From NCBI GenBank assembly GCA_043746555.1, contig JAYTQU010000290.1:1-14743 (forward strand): a DNA stretch of 14,743 bases. The letters are read 5' to 3'. Shown here one piece after another: positions 6,730 through 13,953 of this stretch (position 1 is its first letter; each line of letters opens with the position of its first letter). The translations under genes and the position numbers were made by a program. A model generated the notes under the pieces. The model made no database searches and was not told where the DNA came from. It saw nothing but the letters and a program-made list of their open reading frames with translations. This DNA is from CAZQYC01 sp043746555 (GTDB lineage: Bacteria; Pseudomonadota; Gammaproteobacteria; Steroidobacterales; Steroidobacteraceae).

Positions 6730-7548
6730 ATGAATCCACTCGTTTCAGCTTGGCTTAAGACGCCGGTCGGGCAGCGCGTGTGCGCGCTGGAACGAAAATA
6801 CATTTCCGATGCGCTCGCACACGTGTTCGGATGGCAGTTGCTCCAAATCGGCCATTGGGGAAGCGCACAAGAAGGTGACGACGGTCTGCTGGTCGAGAGC
6901 CGCACCCAGCAAAAGTCCGTCGTGGCCAGGCAACTTGATAGTTTTACGCCAAGCGTCGGTGTGACGGCCAATGGATCGCGTCCGGCTCGAATCGTCTCGC
7001 GCATCGACGCATTGGGCATCGCCTCCGACTCTGTCGATGCCGTGTTGTTGCCGCATACTTTGGAGCAAGAGCCCGATCCGCACGTGGTATTGCGCGAGGT
7101 CGAGCGCATTCTCATGGGCGATGGGCAACTCATCGTGCTCGGATTTCGACCGGCGTCGTTCTGGGGTCTGCGTCATTTACTCGCGCGTCACGGTTATCCA
7201 CCCGGTGCCGAACGTCTGATTAGCGAATGGCGCGTTCGCGACTGGCTCAAGCTCCTGGGGTTCGAGGTCGTCGATGCTCAGCGGTTTTTGTTTACCGGGC
7301 CATGGGGGCAAGCGGCGCCAGGTTCACAACGCTTTTTCGAGATTGTCGGTAAACGAGCCTGGCCATTTCTTGCGGGAGCGTATCTGCTGAAGGCGCGTAA
7401 GCGGGTCTACTCGGTGACGCCGGTTCGATTGACTTGGCGCACGCGCACCGGTGTCGTCGGCGGACTCGTGGAACCCGCGGCTAGCCGTATTGGACCCAGC
7501 GCCAAGCTGCTAGGGTCGGATTCTGCGTCGAGTTCGGACTCGAACTGA
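6730..7548 (+). CDS. YafS-like SAM-dependent methyltransferase-fold protein
   Basis: A 272-residue protein of the class I methyltransferase fold, like the YafS-type genes beside gloB and rnhA in other gammaproteobacteria. It has a LLQIGHWG segment (about 37-44) where a motif I glycine loop would be expected, then VDAVLLPHTLEQEPDPHVVLREVERIL (split here over residues 102-128), then a GQLIVLGF strand and a WGLRHLL segment. A classical GxGxG loop is not visible, so catalysis and substrate are unknown. I chose the ATG at 6730; an in-frame TTG at 6700 would add a hydrophobic stretch of ten residues. No Shine-Dalgarno is apparent. It diverges from gloB across a gap of 135 bp. Its 3' end contains a terminator-like hairpin that may separate it from rnhA. 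Confidence 0.75.
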   Translation: MNPLVSAWLKTPVGQRVCALERKYISDALAHVFGWQLLQIGHWGSAQEGDDGLLVESRTQQKSVVARQLDSFTPSVGVTANGSRPARIVSRIDALGIASDSVDAVLLPHTLEQEPDPHVVLREVERILMGDGQLIVLGFRPASFWGLRHLLARHGYPPGAERLISEWRVRDWLKLLGFEVVDAQRFLFTGPWGQAAPGSQRFFEIVGKRAWPFLAGAYLLKARKRVYSVTPVRLTWRTRTGVVGGLVEPAASRIGPSAKLLGSDSASSSDSN

Positions 7549-7555
7549 ATTTTTT
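7531..7555 (+). terminator. Intrinsic terminator overlapping the methyltransferase stop
   Basis: AGTTCG (7531-7536) and CGAACT (7541-7546) form a perfect 6-bp stem with a GACT loop. Six T follow at 7550-7555, 3 nt after the stem. The stem contains the last codons of the gene and part of its TGA. The stem is short, so termination may be partial. If it works, rnhA needs another promoter or depends on read-through. Confidence 0.5.
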
Positions 7556-7589
7556 CATTCAAGTCCCCCCGCTCAGCGCCCAAGAACAC

Positions 7590-8033
7590 ATGCCGCAAAC
7601 TTCCGTGATCATCTATACCGACGGTGCGTGTCGCGGTAATCCCGGTCCAGGCGGATGGGGTGCGTTGCTTTTGTCCGGCGAACATCGCAAGGAATTAAAG
7701 GGCGGCGCGCCGACGACGACCAACAACCGTATGGAGTTAACCGCGGCGATTGAGGCGCTTGCCGCGCTGAAAAAACGCTGCGTCGTGAAGCTCTACACCG
7801 ACTCTCAGTACGTGCGCCAAGGCATCACCGAATGGATTCATCAGTGGAAAAAGCGCGAATGGCGCACCGCCGACAAAAAGCCGGTGAAGAATGTCGATCT
7901 ATGGCTGGCGCTCGAAGCGCAAATCGAACGTCACGATATCGAATGGCACTGGGTGAAAGGGCACGCCGGCGTGCCCGGCAACGAACGCGCCGACGAGTTG
8001 GCGAATGAAGCGATCGATGCGATCCAGGCGTGA
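7590..8033 (+). CDS. rnhA: Ribonuclease HI
   Basis: Degrades the RNA strand of RNA-DNA hybrids, removing R-loops and primers. The 147-residue length is usual for bacterial RNase HI. All catalytic positions are visible: Asp11 (YTDGAC), Glu49 (NNRMELTA), Asp71 (YTDSQYV) and Asp135 (GNERADELAN), with His125 in VKGHAGVPGN, each one residue later than in E. coli. The basic handle region (WIHQWKKREWRTADKKPVKN) is present. The start is the first ATG, and only a weak AAGAA lies upstream. In E. coli rnhA and dnaQ diverge from a shared promoter region. Here both run in the same direction and a sugar aminotransferase gene lies between them. Confidence 0.97.
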   Translation: MPQTSVIIYTDGACRGNPGPGGWGALLLSGEHRKELKGGAPTTTNNRMELTAAIEALAALKKRCVVKLYTDSQYVRQGITEWIHQWKKREWRTADKKPVKNVDLWLALEAQIERHDIEWHWVKGHAGVPGNERADELANEAIDAIQA

Positions 8034-8086
8034 CTTGCGCTCGGTGACTCGTCAGAATTGAATCTTTAGCAGCGACTTTAATCCTC

Positions 8087-9190
8087 ATGGACTTTATCGA
8101 TCTGAAATCTCAGTACCGCCGCATTGCGCCGCAGGTGAACGAGCGCATTCAAGCAGTTCTCAATCACGGGCAGTTCATTCTCGGCGCGGAGCATGCCGAA
8201 CTCGAAACACGACTCGCGAAGTATGTCGGCGTTAAACATTGCATCGGCGCATCGAGCGGCACGGACACATTGCTGATCGCGCTGATGGCGCTTGATATTG
8301 GCCCTGGTGACGAGGTGGTTACGTCGCCGTTCACCTTCATTGCGACGGGCGAGATGATTGCGCTCGCCGGTGCGCGCTGCGTGTTTGTCGACATCGATCC
8401 GGTGAGCTACAACCTCGATCCGGCACTCATCGAGCGAGCCATTACACCGCGAACCAAAGCGATCATGCCGGTGTCGTTATACGGCCAATGCGCCGATTTC
8501 GATGCGATCAATGCCATTGCCCGCAAACACAATCTGCCGGTAATCGAAGACGGCGCGCAAAGTTTCGGCGCGGCGTACAAAGGCAAACGTTCGTGCGGCA
8601 TCTCGACCGTCGGTTCGACGTCCTTCTTTCCCAGCAAACCGCTCGGCGCGTACGGCGATGGCGGCGCGTTATTCACCGACGACGATCGACTTGCAAAATT
8701 GATGCGCGAGATTCGCGTTCATGGACAGGACCGTCGCTATCATCATCCGCGTCTCGGCTTGAACGGTCGATTGGATACGATGCAAGCGGCCGTGTTGCTC
8801 GCGAAGCTCGACATCTTCGACGATGAAGTCGCCGCACGCTCGCGTATCGGTGCGCGCTACTCGCAATTGATTCGAGATTCGATTCCCAACGTTACGACGC
8901 CGCGGTTGGGCGAGGGATATACCAGCGTCTATGCGCAGTACACGGTGGAAGTGCCGCAGCGCGACCAGGTCGAAGCGGCGATGAAGACGCGCGGTATCCC
9001 GACGGCCGTGCACTATCCCCTCCCGCTGCATTTGCAACCCGTGTTCGCAAGTCTTGGGTATCACAAGGGCGATTTTCCGCATTCCGAACGGGCCGGCGAG
9101 CGCGTGATGAGTTTGCCGATGCATCCCTACTTGAGTGACCTTGATCAAGACAAAGTAGTGCAAGCATTAAAGGAAGCCGTTAGGGGTTAG
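8087..9190 (+). CDS. PLP-dependent sugar aminotransferase, DegT/DnrJ/EryC1 family, WbpE-like
   Basis: Probably transfers an amino group to the 3-keto sugar nucleotide UDP-3-keto-GlcNAc-uronate, the WbpE/WlbC step in making 2,3-diamino-uronic acids for O-antigen or other surface glycans. The 367-residue protein has the full family pattern: MDFIDLKSQYRRI start, GTDTLLIAL phosphate-binding region, PVSLYGQCADFDAI, IEDGAQSFGA, and the PLP lysine Lys184 in FFPSKPLGAYGDGGA. HGQDRRYHH, the Arg of NGRLDTMQAA and YAQYTVEV follow. From memory the match to Pseudomonas WbpE is close over the whole length, but substrate cannot be proven without a search or assay. There is no clear Shine-Dalgarno. It lies between rnhA and dnaQ, away from the sugar-nucleotide operon at 11634. 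The partner oxidase (WbpB type) and acetyltransferase (WbpD type) are not in the window. Its stop codon lies inside a repeat arm. Confidence 0.88.
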   Translation: MDFIDLKSQYRRIAPQVNERIQAVLNHGQFILGAEHAELETRLAKYVGVKHCIGASSGTDTLLIALMALDIGPGDEVVTSPFTFIATGEMIALAGARCVFVDIDPVSYNLDPALIERAITPRTKAIMPVSLYGQCADFDAINAIARKHNLPVIEDGAQSFGAAYKGKRSCGISTVGSTSFFPSKPLGAYGDGGALFTDDDRLAKLMREIRVHGQDRRYHHPRLGLNGRLDTMQAAVLLAKLDIFDDEVAARSRIGARYSQLIRDSIPNVTTPRLGEGYTSVYAQYTVEVPQRDQVEAAMKTRGIPTAVHYPLPLHLQPVFASLGYHKGDFPHSERAGERVMSLPMHPYLSDLDQDKVVQALKEAVRG

Positions 9191-9229
9191 CCGGAATGTT
9201 GCAACCACCTGTTTGGCTAACGCCCAACG
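9178..9229. repeat. Imperfect 15-bp inverted repeat of the GTTAGG family
   Basis: The left arm CGTTAGGGGTTAGCC (9178-9192) and the right arm GGCTAACGCCCAACG (9215-9229) pair at 13 of 15 positions around a 22-nt loop. The left arm contains the aminotransferase stop (9188-9190) and is 14/15 identical to 1459-1473. The hairpin occupies most of the 68-bp gap before dnaQ. No U-run follows, so it resembles a mobile or structural repeat more than a terminator. Confidence 0.65.
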
Positions 9230-9258
9230 CCTAAGTCCAAACAATTTCAAGGGCAGCC

Positions 9259-9987
9259 ATGCGCCAAATCATTGTCGACACCGAAACCACCGGTCTTGAA
9301 CCGGAGCAAGGTCATCGCATTATCGAAATCGGGTGCGTGGAAGTGGTGAATCGCCGTCCCACCGGAAAAACATTTCATCGCTATGTGCGCCCCGACCGAG
9401 AGGTCGATCCGGGCGCGTTGCAAGTCCACGGGATCACGAACGAGTTCTTGTCGAATCAACCGCGCTTCGAGGAGATCGCCGCGGAACTCATCGAGTTTAT
9501 TAGCGATGCTGAACTGGTGATTCACAATGCACCGTTCGATGTGGCCTTTCTGGATGCGGAATTGAAGCGCTTGCCCAGTTCGGCGAGCTCCGCCAAGTCG
9601 CCGATGCGCATCGCGGACATCTGCAAGGTCCTGGACACCTTAGCGCTCGCGCGTCAGAAGCATCCCGGCCAGCGCAACAACTTAGATGCGCTGTGCAAGC
9701 GGTACTCGGTGGATAATTCCAATCGCGAATTTCACGGCGCGTTGCTCGATGCGCGCATTTTGCTCGACGTCTATCTTGCAATGACCGGCGGTCAAGGCGC
9801 GTTGACGCTCGGGGACACCGTGGCCAATATCGCGACGACAGAACGTAAAGCACCGCGCGCCCTTCGGCCCGAGGGAGAGTTGCAAGTGGTGTCGGCCGAT
9901 GACAACGAGTTAGCATTGCACGAACACGCGCTGCTGGCGGTCGACAAAGCGAGTAACGGCAAGACTATCTGGAAGCGAACCGTATAA
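9259..9987 (+). CDS. dnaQ: DNA polymerase III epsilon subunit (3'-5' proofreading exonuclease)
   Basis: Proofreading subunit of the replicative polymerase core. The 242-residue product has the DEDDh exonuclease motifs: Asp7 and Glu9 (VDTETTG), Asp94 (HNAPFDVAF), and His159 with Asp164 (FHGALLDA). GQRNNLDALCKRY and VYLAMTGGQ match dnaQ, not generic exonucleases. Just after the catalytic domain, QGALTL (179-184) lies where E. coli epsilon has its beta-clamp-binding motif QTSMAF. A further C-terminal stretch follows, which in this family binds the alpha subunit. AAGGG (9249-9253) stands 5 nt before the ATG. The gene is 68 bp downstream of the aminotransferase, and the gap is mostly repeat hairpin. 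The stop codon is inside a perfect TATAAT that may serve nhaB. Confidence 0.96.
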   Translation: MRQIIVDTETTGLEPEQGHRIIEIGCVEVVNRRPTGKTFHRYVRPDREVDPGALQVHGITNEFLSNQPRFEEIAAELIEFISDAELVIHNAPFDVAFLDAELKRLPSSASSAKSPMRIADICKVLDTLALARQKHPGQRNNLDALCKRYSVDNSNREFHGALLDARILLDVYLAMTGGQGALTLGDTVANIATTERKAPRALRPEGELQVVSADDNELALHEHALLAVDKASNGKTIWKRTV

Positions 9988-9988
9988 T
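9983..9988 (+). promoter_or_regulatory. Perfect -10 box (TATAAT) upstream of nhaB
   Basis: TATAAT at 9983-9988 contains the dnaQ stop codon TAA (9985-9987). A start site near 9995 would leave a leader of about 38 nt before the nhaB ATG at 10033 and would exclude the alternative GTG start at 9994. No recognisable -35 hexamer lies 16 to 18 bp upstream and no extended -10 TG is present, so it would need an activator or be weak. Confidence 0.3.
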
Positions 9989-9991
9989 TCG

Positions 9992-10033
9992 ATGTGCGAT
10001 TGGCTACTGACGGAATATTTTCAACAAAACTAA
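9992..10033 (+). other. Mini-ORF overlapping the nhaB start (13 codons)
   Basis: ATG at 9992 opens a 13-codon frame (MCDWLLTEYFQQN) ending in TAA at 10031-10033. The last A is the first base of the nhaB ATG (TAATG). On a read-through transcript from dnaQ this could couple translation into nhaB. No Shine-Dalgarno is visible for it, and chance is a real alternative. Confidence 0.2.
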
Positions 10034-11523
10034 TGCGACAAGCATTCCTCCATAATTTTCTCGGTCACGCGCCCAATTGGTACAAGTGGACGGTAGCGAT
10101 CGCTCTGGTCGTGAATCCCTTTGTTTTGTATTCAGCGGGATCTGTGGTTGCCGGCTGGTGCGTAGTTGCCGAATTCATCGTAACGTTGGCCATGGCGCTG
10201 AAGTGTTATCCGTTACAACCCGGCGGCTTGTTGGCGATTGAGACGGTGGTCTTAGGTCTCACCGATCCGGCATCTGTGTATCGCGAGACCAGCGGCGCGT
10301 TGCCGGTGATTTTGTTGTTGGTGTTCATGGTCGCCGGTATTTATTTTCTGCGAGATCTGTTGTTGTTCGCGTTTACCAAGCTGTTGCTTGGCGTCCGCTC
10401 GCAAACCGGACTGGCGCTGCTATTTTGCGCTACTGCTGCACTCATGTCGGCGTTTTTGGATGCGCTCACTGTCGTTGCCGTGGTGATCACCGTGGGGATG
10501 GGGTTTTTCCAGGTGTATCACCGCGCCGCGTCCGGAAAACATCACGATGCGGAGCACGATGTCAGCGCCGACACGCAGGTTCACGAATTGCATCGCAGCG
10601 ATCTCGACGCCTTTCGCGCGTTCCTGCGCGGGCTTCTGATGCACGCGGCCGTTGGCACGGCGTTGGGTGGCGTCGCGACTCAGGTAGGCGAACCGCAAAA
10701 CCTGCTCATCGCCAGTCAGGCCGATTGGACGTTCTCGCAGTTCTTTGTGCACATGGCGCCGGCGTCGTTGCCTGTCATTGGGATTGGGCTACTCACTTGT
10801 GCGATCATCGACCGCGCTCGGTGGTTCGGTTACGGAACGCCATTGCCGCAGGCAGTTCGTCAGATTCTCTTTGACTTTCACGTTGCCGAACTTGCCAAGT
10901 ACTCGGACCGCGAGCGCGCGATTTTGTGGGTGCAAAGCATCGCGGCCATTTTGTTGGTGTTGGGCCTCGGATTTCATGTCGCCGAAGTGGGATTGATCGG
11001 TCTGTCAATCATTGTGTTGACGACGGCGTTTAACGGCGTAACCGACGAGCAGCGAATCGGCAAGGCATTCGAAGCGGCATTACCGTTTACGGCGTTGCTC
11101 GTGGTGTTTTTTGTGATCGTGGCCGCGATTCACGATCAACATTTGTTCGAGCCGATTATCGAGCACGTGCTCGCGCTCGAAGGTAAGGCGCGCACGGCCA
11201 TGTTGTATCTGGCCAACGGCGCGCTCTCGGCGATTAGCGACAACGTATTTGTCGCCACGATCTACATACGAGAAATCAAGTCCGCGCTGTTGCAAGGCGC
11301 GATCACGCGGGCGCAGTTCGAGCAACTCGCCGTCGCCGTCAACGTCGGGACGAATATTCCTAGCGTTGCAACACCGAACGGCCAAGCGGCATTCTTGTTC
11401 CTCCTCACCTCGGCGTTGGCTCCTCTCATTAGATTGTCCTATGGCAGGATGCTCTGGATGGCGCTGCCGTATACAATCACGCTCTCGGTCGCGGGTATGT
11501 TGGCGGTGGTGTACCTCGTCTAA
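10033..11523 (+). CDS. nhaB: Na+/H+ antiporter NhaB
   Basis: Inner-membrane sodium/proton antiporter that expels Na+ (or Li+) in exchange for protons, giving pH and salt homeostasis. The 496-residue product is strongly hydrophobic, with about a dozen possible membrane helices. It carries long blocks I recognise from E. coli NhaB: FLGHAPNWYKW, LAMALKCYPLQPGGLLAIE, SAFLDALTVVAVVITV, GTALGGVATQVGEPQNL, SDNVFVATIYI and the near-C-terminal SVATPNGQAAFLFLL with LIRLSYGRMLWMALPYT. E. coli NhaB continues about 20 residues further. A charged cytoplasmic loop sits near 160-200 (HHDAEHDVSAD). The ATG at 10033 is chosen. An in-frame GTG at 9994 would add 13 residues and lies at or before the likely transcription start. 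No Shine-Dalgarno precedes either start. It follows dnaQ by 45 bp on the same strand. Confidence 0.95.
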   Translation: MRQAFLHNFLGHAPNWYKWTVAIALVVNPFVLYSAGSVVAGWCVVAEFIVTLAMALKCYPLQPGGLLAIETVVLGLTDPASVYRETSGALPVILLLVFMVAGIYFLRDLLLFAFTKLLLGVRSQTGLALLFCATAALMSAFLDALTVVAVVITVGMGFFQVYHRAASGKHHDAEHDVSADTQVHELHRSDLDAFRAFLRGLLMHAAVGTALGGVATQVGEPQNLLIASQADWTFSQFFVHMAPASLPVIGIGLLTCAIIDRARWFGYGTPLPQAVRQILFDFHVAELAKYSDRERAILWVQSIAAILLVLGLGFHVAEVGLIGLSIIVLTTAFNGVTDEQRIGKAFEAALPFTALLVVFFVIVAAIHDQHLFEPIIEHVLALEGKARTAMLYLANGALSAISDNVFVATIYIREIKSALLQGAITRAQFEQLAVAVNVGTNIPSVATPNGQAAFLFLLTSALAPLIRLSYGRMLWMALPYTITLSVAGMLAVVYLV

Positions 11524-11633
11524 AGCGCGAGAATATCGCCAGTCTTGACATGGTTCACCGCTCGCGCCGCCGATCCATGGCATTCTTCGCTGTCCTAGGT
11601 TCTTCAATCCGCAGTACTTAAAACTTCACATCT

Positions 11634-12917
11634 ATGACAAAACGATCGCTTAAGACATGCAAAATCGCTGTCGTCGGTCTTGGCTACGTCGGCTTACCGC
11701 TCGCTGTCGAATTCGGCAAACGCTACAAGACTGTCGGGTTCGACATCAAAGAAGCGCGCGTCGCCGAACTCAAAGCCGGGCGCGATAGCACGCTGGAAGC
11801 CGATGCGGCGGAACTCAAGGCCGCAAAGAAATTATCGTACACAGATCGCGTCGAAGATATCGCGGCGTGCAATTTCTATATCGTGACGGTGCCGACGCCG
11901 GTCGATAAATACAATCGCCCGGATCTACGTCCGATCGAAGGCGCCAGCAATTTCCTCGGCAAGGTACTCAAGAAGGGCGACATCGTCGTATACGAATCGA
12001 CCGTGTATCCGGGCTGTACCGAAGAAGTGGCGGTGCCGATTCTGGAAAAAGTATCGGGCTTAAAATTCAATCGCGACTTTTTCTGCGGCTACAGCCCCGA
12101 GCGCATTAATCCAGGCGACAAGCAACATCGTCTGACCACGATCAAAAAGATTACGGCTGGTTCGACGCCCGAAATCGCCGTATTCGTGAATAAAGTGTAC
12201 GGCAGCATTATCAAGGCCGGCACTCACATGGCAAGCAGTATCGCCGTCGCTGAGGCCGCGAAGGTGATCGAGAACACTCAACGCGACGTTAACATCGCGT
12301 TGATCAACGAACTCGCGCTGATCTTTAATCGTCTCGGCATCGACACCGAGGAGGTGTTGCTGGCCGCGGGCACCAAATGGAACTTTCTTCCCTTTCGACC
12401 GGGTTTGGTCGGTGGACATTGTATCGGCGTCGATCCTTACTATCTGACGCATAAGGCGCAAGAGATCGGCTATCACCCCGAGATGATTCTCTCTGGGCGT
12501 CGTATCAACGACAACATGGCGATCTACGTGGCCGAGCGTGTCGCGCAACTGATGCTGAAGAAACGAATTCACGTGAGCGGCGGCAAAATTCTGGTCATGG
12601 GCCTCACGTTTAAAGAAAACTGCCCCGACTTACGTAATTCCAAGGTTGCGGACGTCGTGAGGGAGTTGCAAAAGTACGGCGCAAAAGTCGATGTCTACGA
12701 TCCTTGGGTGGATGCCGATGAAGCCGAGCACGAATACGGAATTCGACCGATCAAGAAACCAACTCGCGGCGAGTACGATGCCGTGGTCATGGCCGTAGCG
12801 CACAATCAGTTTCGCAAGATGGGCATCAACAAGATTCGCGAACTTGCCAAGAAGAAGCACGTGCTGTTCGATATCAAGTATGTCTTCAAGACCGACGAAG
12901 TGGATGGACGACTGTAA
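11634..12917 (+). CDS. tviB: UDP-sugar 6-dehydrogenase, TviB-like (UDP-GlcNAc dehydrogenase)
   Basis: Two-step NAD-dependent oxidation of a UDP-sugar C6 alcohol to the uronic acid, most likely UDP-GlcNAc to UDP-GlcNAcA. The 427-residue product matches TviB (VipA) of the Vi antigen pathway more closely than UDP-glucose dehydrogenase. It has the Rossmann loop VVGLGYVGLPLAVEFGK (about 13-29), YESTVYPGCTEE, YSPERINPGDK, VIENTQRDVNIALINELA, and the catalytic Cys263 in GGHCIGVDPYYLTHK. The C-terminal NAD-binding half contains GLTFKENCPDLRNSK. No Shine-Dalgarno is seen before the ATG. The 110-bp gap behind nhaB contains a perfect TTGACA (11545-11550), but I found no good -10 at the right distance. 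The downstream epimerase starts on the base after this stop codon, so the two are surely one operon. Exact substrate is inferred. Confidence 0.9.
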   Translation: MTKRSLKTCKIAVVGLGYVGLPLAVEFGKRYKTVGFDIKEARVAELKAGRDSTLEADAAELKAAKKLSYTDRVEDIAACNFYIVTVPTPVDKYNRPDLRPIEGASNFLGKVLKKGDIVVYESTVYPGCTEEVAVPILEKVSGLKFNRDFFCGYSPERINPGDKQHRLTTIKKITAGSTPEIAVFVNKVYGSIIKAGTHMASSIAVAEAAKVIENTQRDVNIALINELALIFNRLGIDTEEVLLAAGTKWNFLPFRPGLVGGHCIGVDPYYLTHKAQEIGYHPEMILSGRRINDNMAIYVAERVAQLMLKKRIHVSGGKILVMGLTFKENCPDLRNSKVADVVRELQKYGAKVDVYDPWVDADEAEHEYGIRPIKKPTRGEYDAVVMAVAHNQFRKMGINKIRELAKKKHVLFDIKYVFKTDEVDGRL

Positions 12918-13928
12918 ATGAAAGTTCTTTTAACCGGTGCCGCGGGCTTCATCGGATTTCACGCCGGCACATTGTTGCTCGATCGCGGCGACGAGGTGGT
13001 CGGTCTCGATAATCTCAACGACTACTACGCTGTGTCGTTGAAGGAAGCACGGCTCGATCGACTCAAGAAGCACGAGAACTTTCGGTTCGTCAAAATGGAC
13101 TTGGCCGACCGAGCGGGAATCGCCGAGTTGTTCAAGCACGAGAAATTTCAGCGAGTGATCAATCTCGCCGCGCAGGCGGGCGTACGCTATTCGATTCAGA
13201 ATCCGCTCGCGTATATCGATAGCAACGTCGTCGGGTTCGCGAATATTCTCGAAGGCTGTCGACACAACGACGTTGAGCACTTGGTGTACGCGTCGACTAG
13301 TTCGGTGTATGGCGCGAATACCAAGATGCCGTTCTCGGTTCATCAAAATGTCGATCATCCCTTGTCGTTCTACGCGGCGACTAAGAAAGCCAATGAGCTG
13401 ATGGCCCATACCTATGCGCATCTGTATCGTCTGCCAACCACAGGATTGCGGTTCTTCACCGTGTATGGCCCATGGGGTCGTCCCGACATGGCGCTATTCT
13501 TGTTCACCAAGAATATTTTGGCGGACAAGCCAATCGATGTATTTAACTTCGGACATCACAAACGCGATTTCACGTTTGTCGGCGACATCGCGCAGGGCGT
13601 AGTGCGAGCGATGGATCGCATCGCTCAACCGAATTCCAAGTGGAATAGCGATGCGCCAGACCCTAGCACCAGCAATGCGCCGTATCGTCTCTACAACATA
13701 GGGAACAATCAGCCGGTGGAATTGATGCGTTACATTGAAGTACTTGAGCAATGTTTGGGCAAGAAAGCCGAGAAAAATATGTTGCCGTTGCAAGTCGGCG
13801 ATGTGCCGGATACCTACGCCGACGTGCAAGCGCTGATCGACGACGTCGGCTTCAAACCGGCGACGCCGGTGGACGAGGGCGTCAAGAAATTCGTCGAGTG
13901 GTATCTCGGTTATTACGGTCGTTCGTGA
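12918..13928 (+). CDS. UDP-uronate 4-epimerase, CapI-like SDR
   Basis: Extended short-chain dehydrogenase/reductase that most likely interconverts UDP-glucuronate and UDP-galacturonate, or the N-acetylated equivalents. The 336-residue product has the NAD-binding loop TGAAGFIG (6-13), NLAAQAGVRYS, a serine cluster near 126-129 (STSS), the catalytic pair Tyr152 and Lys156 (YAATK), and the FFTVYGPWGRPDMALFLFTK block typical of CapI/UDP-GlcA epimerases. RDFTFVGDIAQGVVRAMDR and YNIGNNQPVEL follow. ATG directly abuts the dehydrogenase stop (TAAATG), which implies translational coupling. TviC, the usual partner of TviB in Vi antigen synthesis, belongs to a different epimerase subfamily (WbpP type). 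So the pairing here is TviB with CapI, and the true substrate is uncertain. pgi follows after about 25 bp. Confidence 0.9.
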   Translation: MKVLLTGAAGFIGFHAGTLLLDRGDEVVGLDNLNDYYAVSLKEARLDRLKKHENFRFVKMDLADRAGIAELFKHEKFQRVINLAAQAGVRYSIQNPLAYIDSNVVGFANILEGCRHNDVEHLVYASTSSVYGANTKMPFSVHQNVDHPLSFYAATKKANELMAHTYAHLYRLPTTGLRFFTVYGPWGRPDMALFLFTKNILADKPIDVFNFGHHKRDFTFVGDIAQGVVRAMDRIAQPNSKWNSDAPDPSTSNAPYRLYNIGNNQPVELMRYIEVLEQCLGKKAEKNMLPLQVGDVPDTYADVQALIDDVGFKPATPVDEGVKKFVEWYLGYYGRS

Positions 13929-13953
13929 ACATGTTTTTATTGAGCGGATGCTG

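Noticed and set aside
11545..11550. Perfect TTGACA between nhaB and the dehydrogenase
   Set aside because: No acceptable -10 hexamer lies 15 to 19 bp downstream, so it is not listed as a promoter. The operon's start signal remains unidentified.
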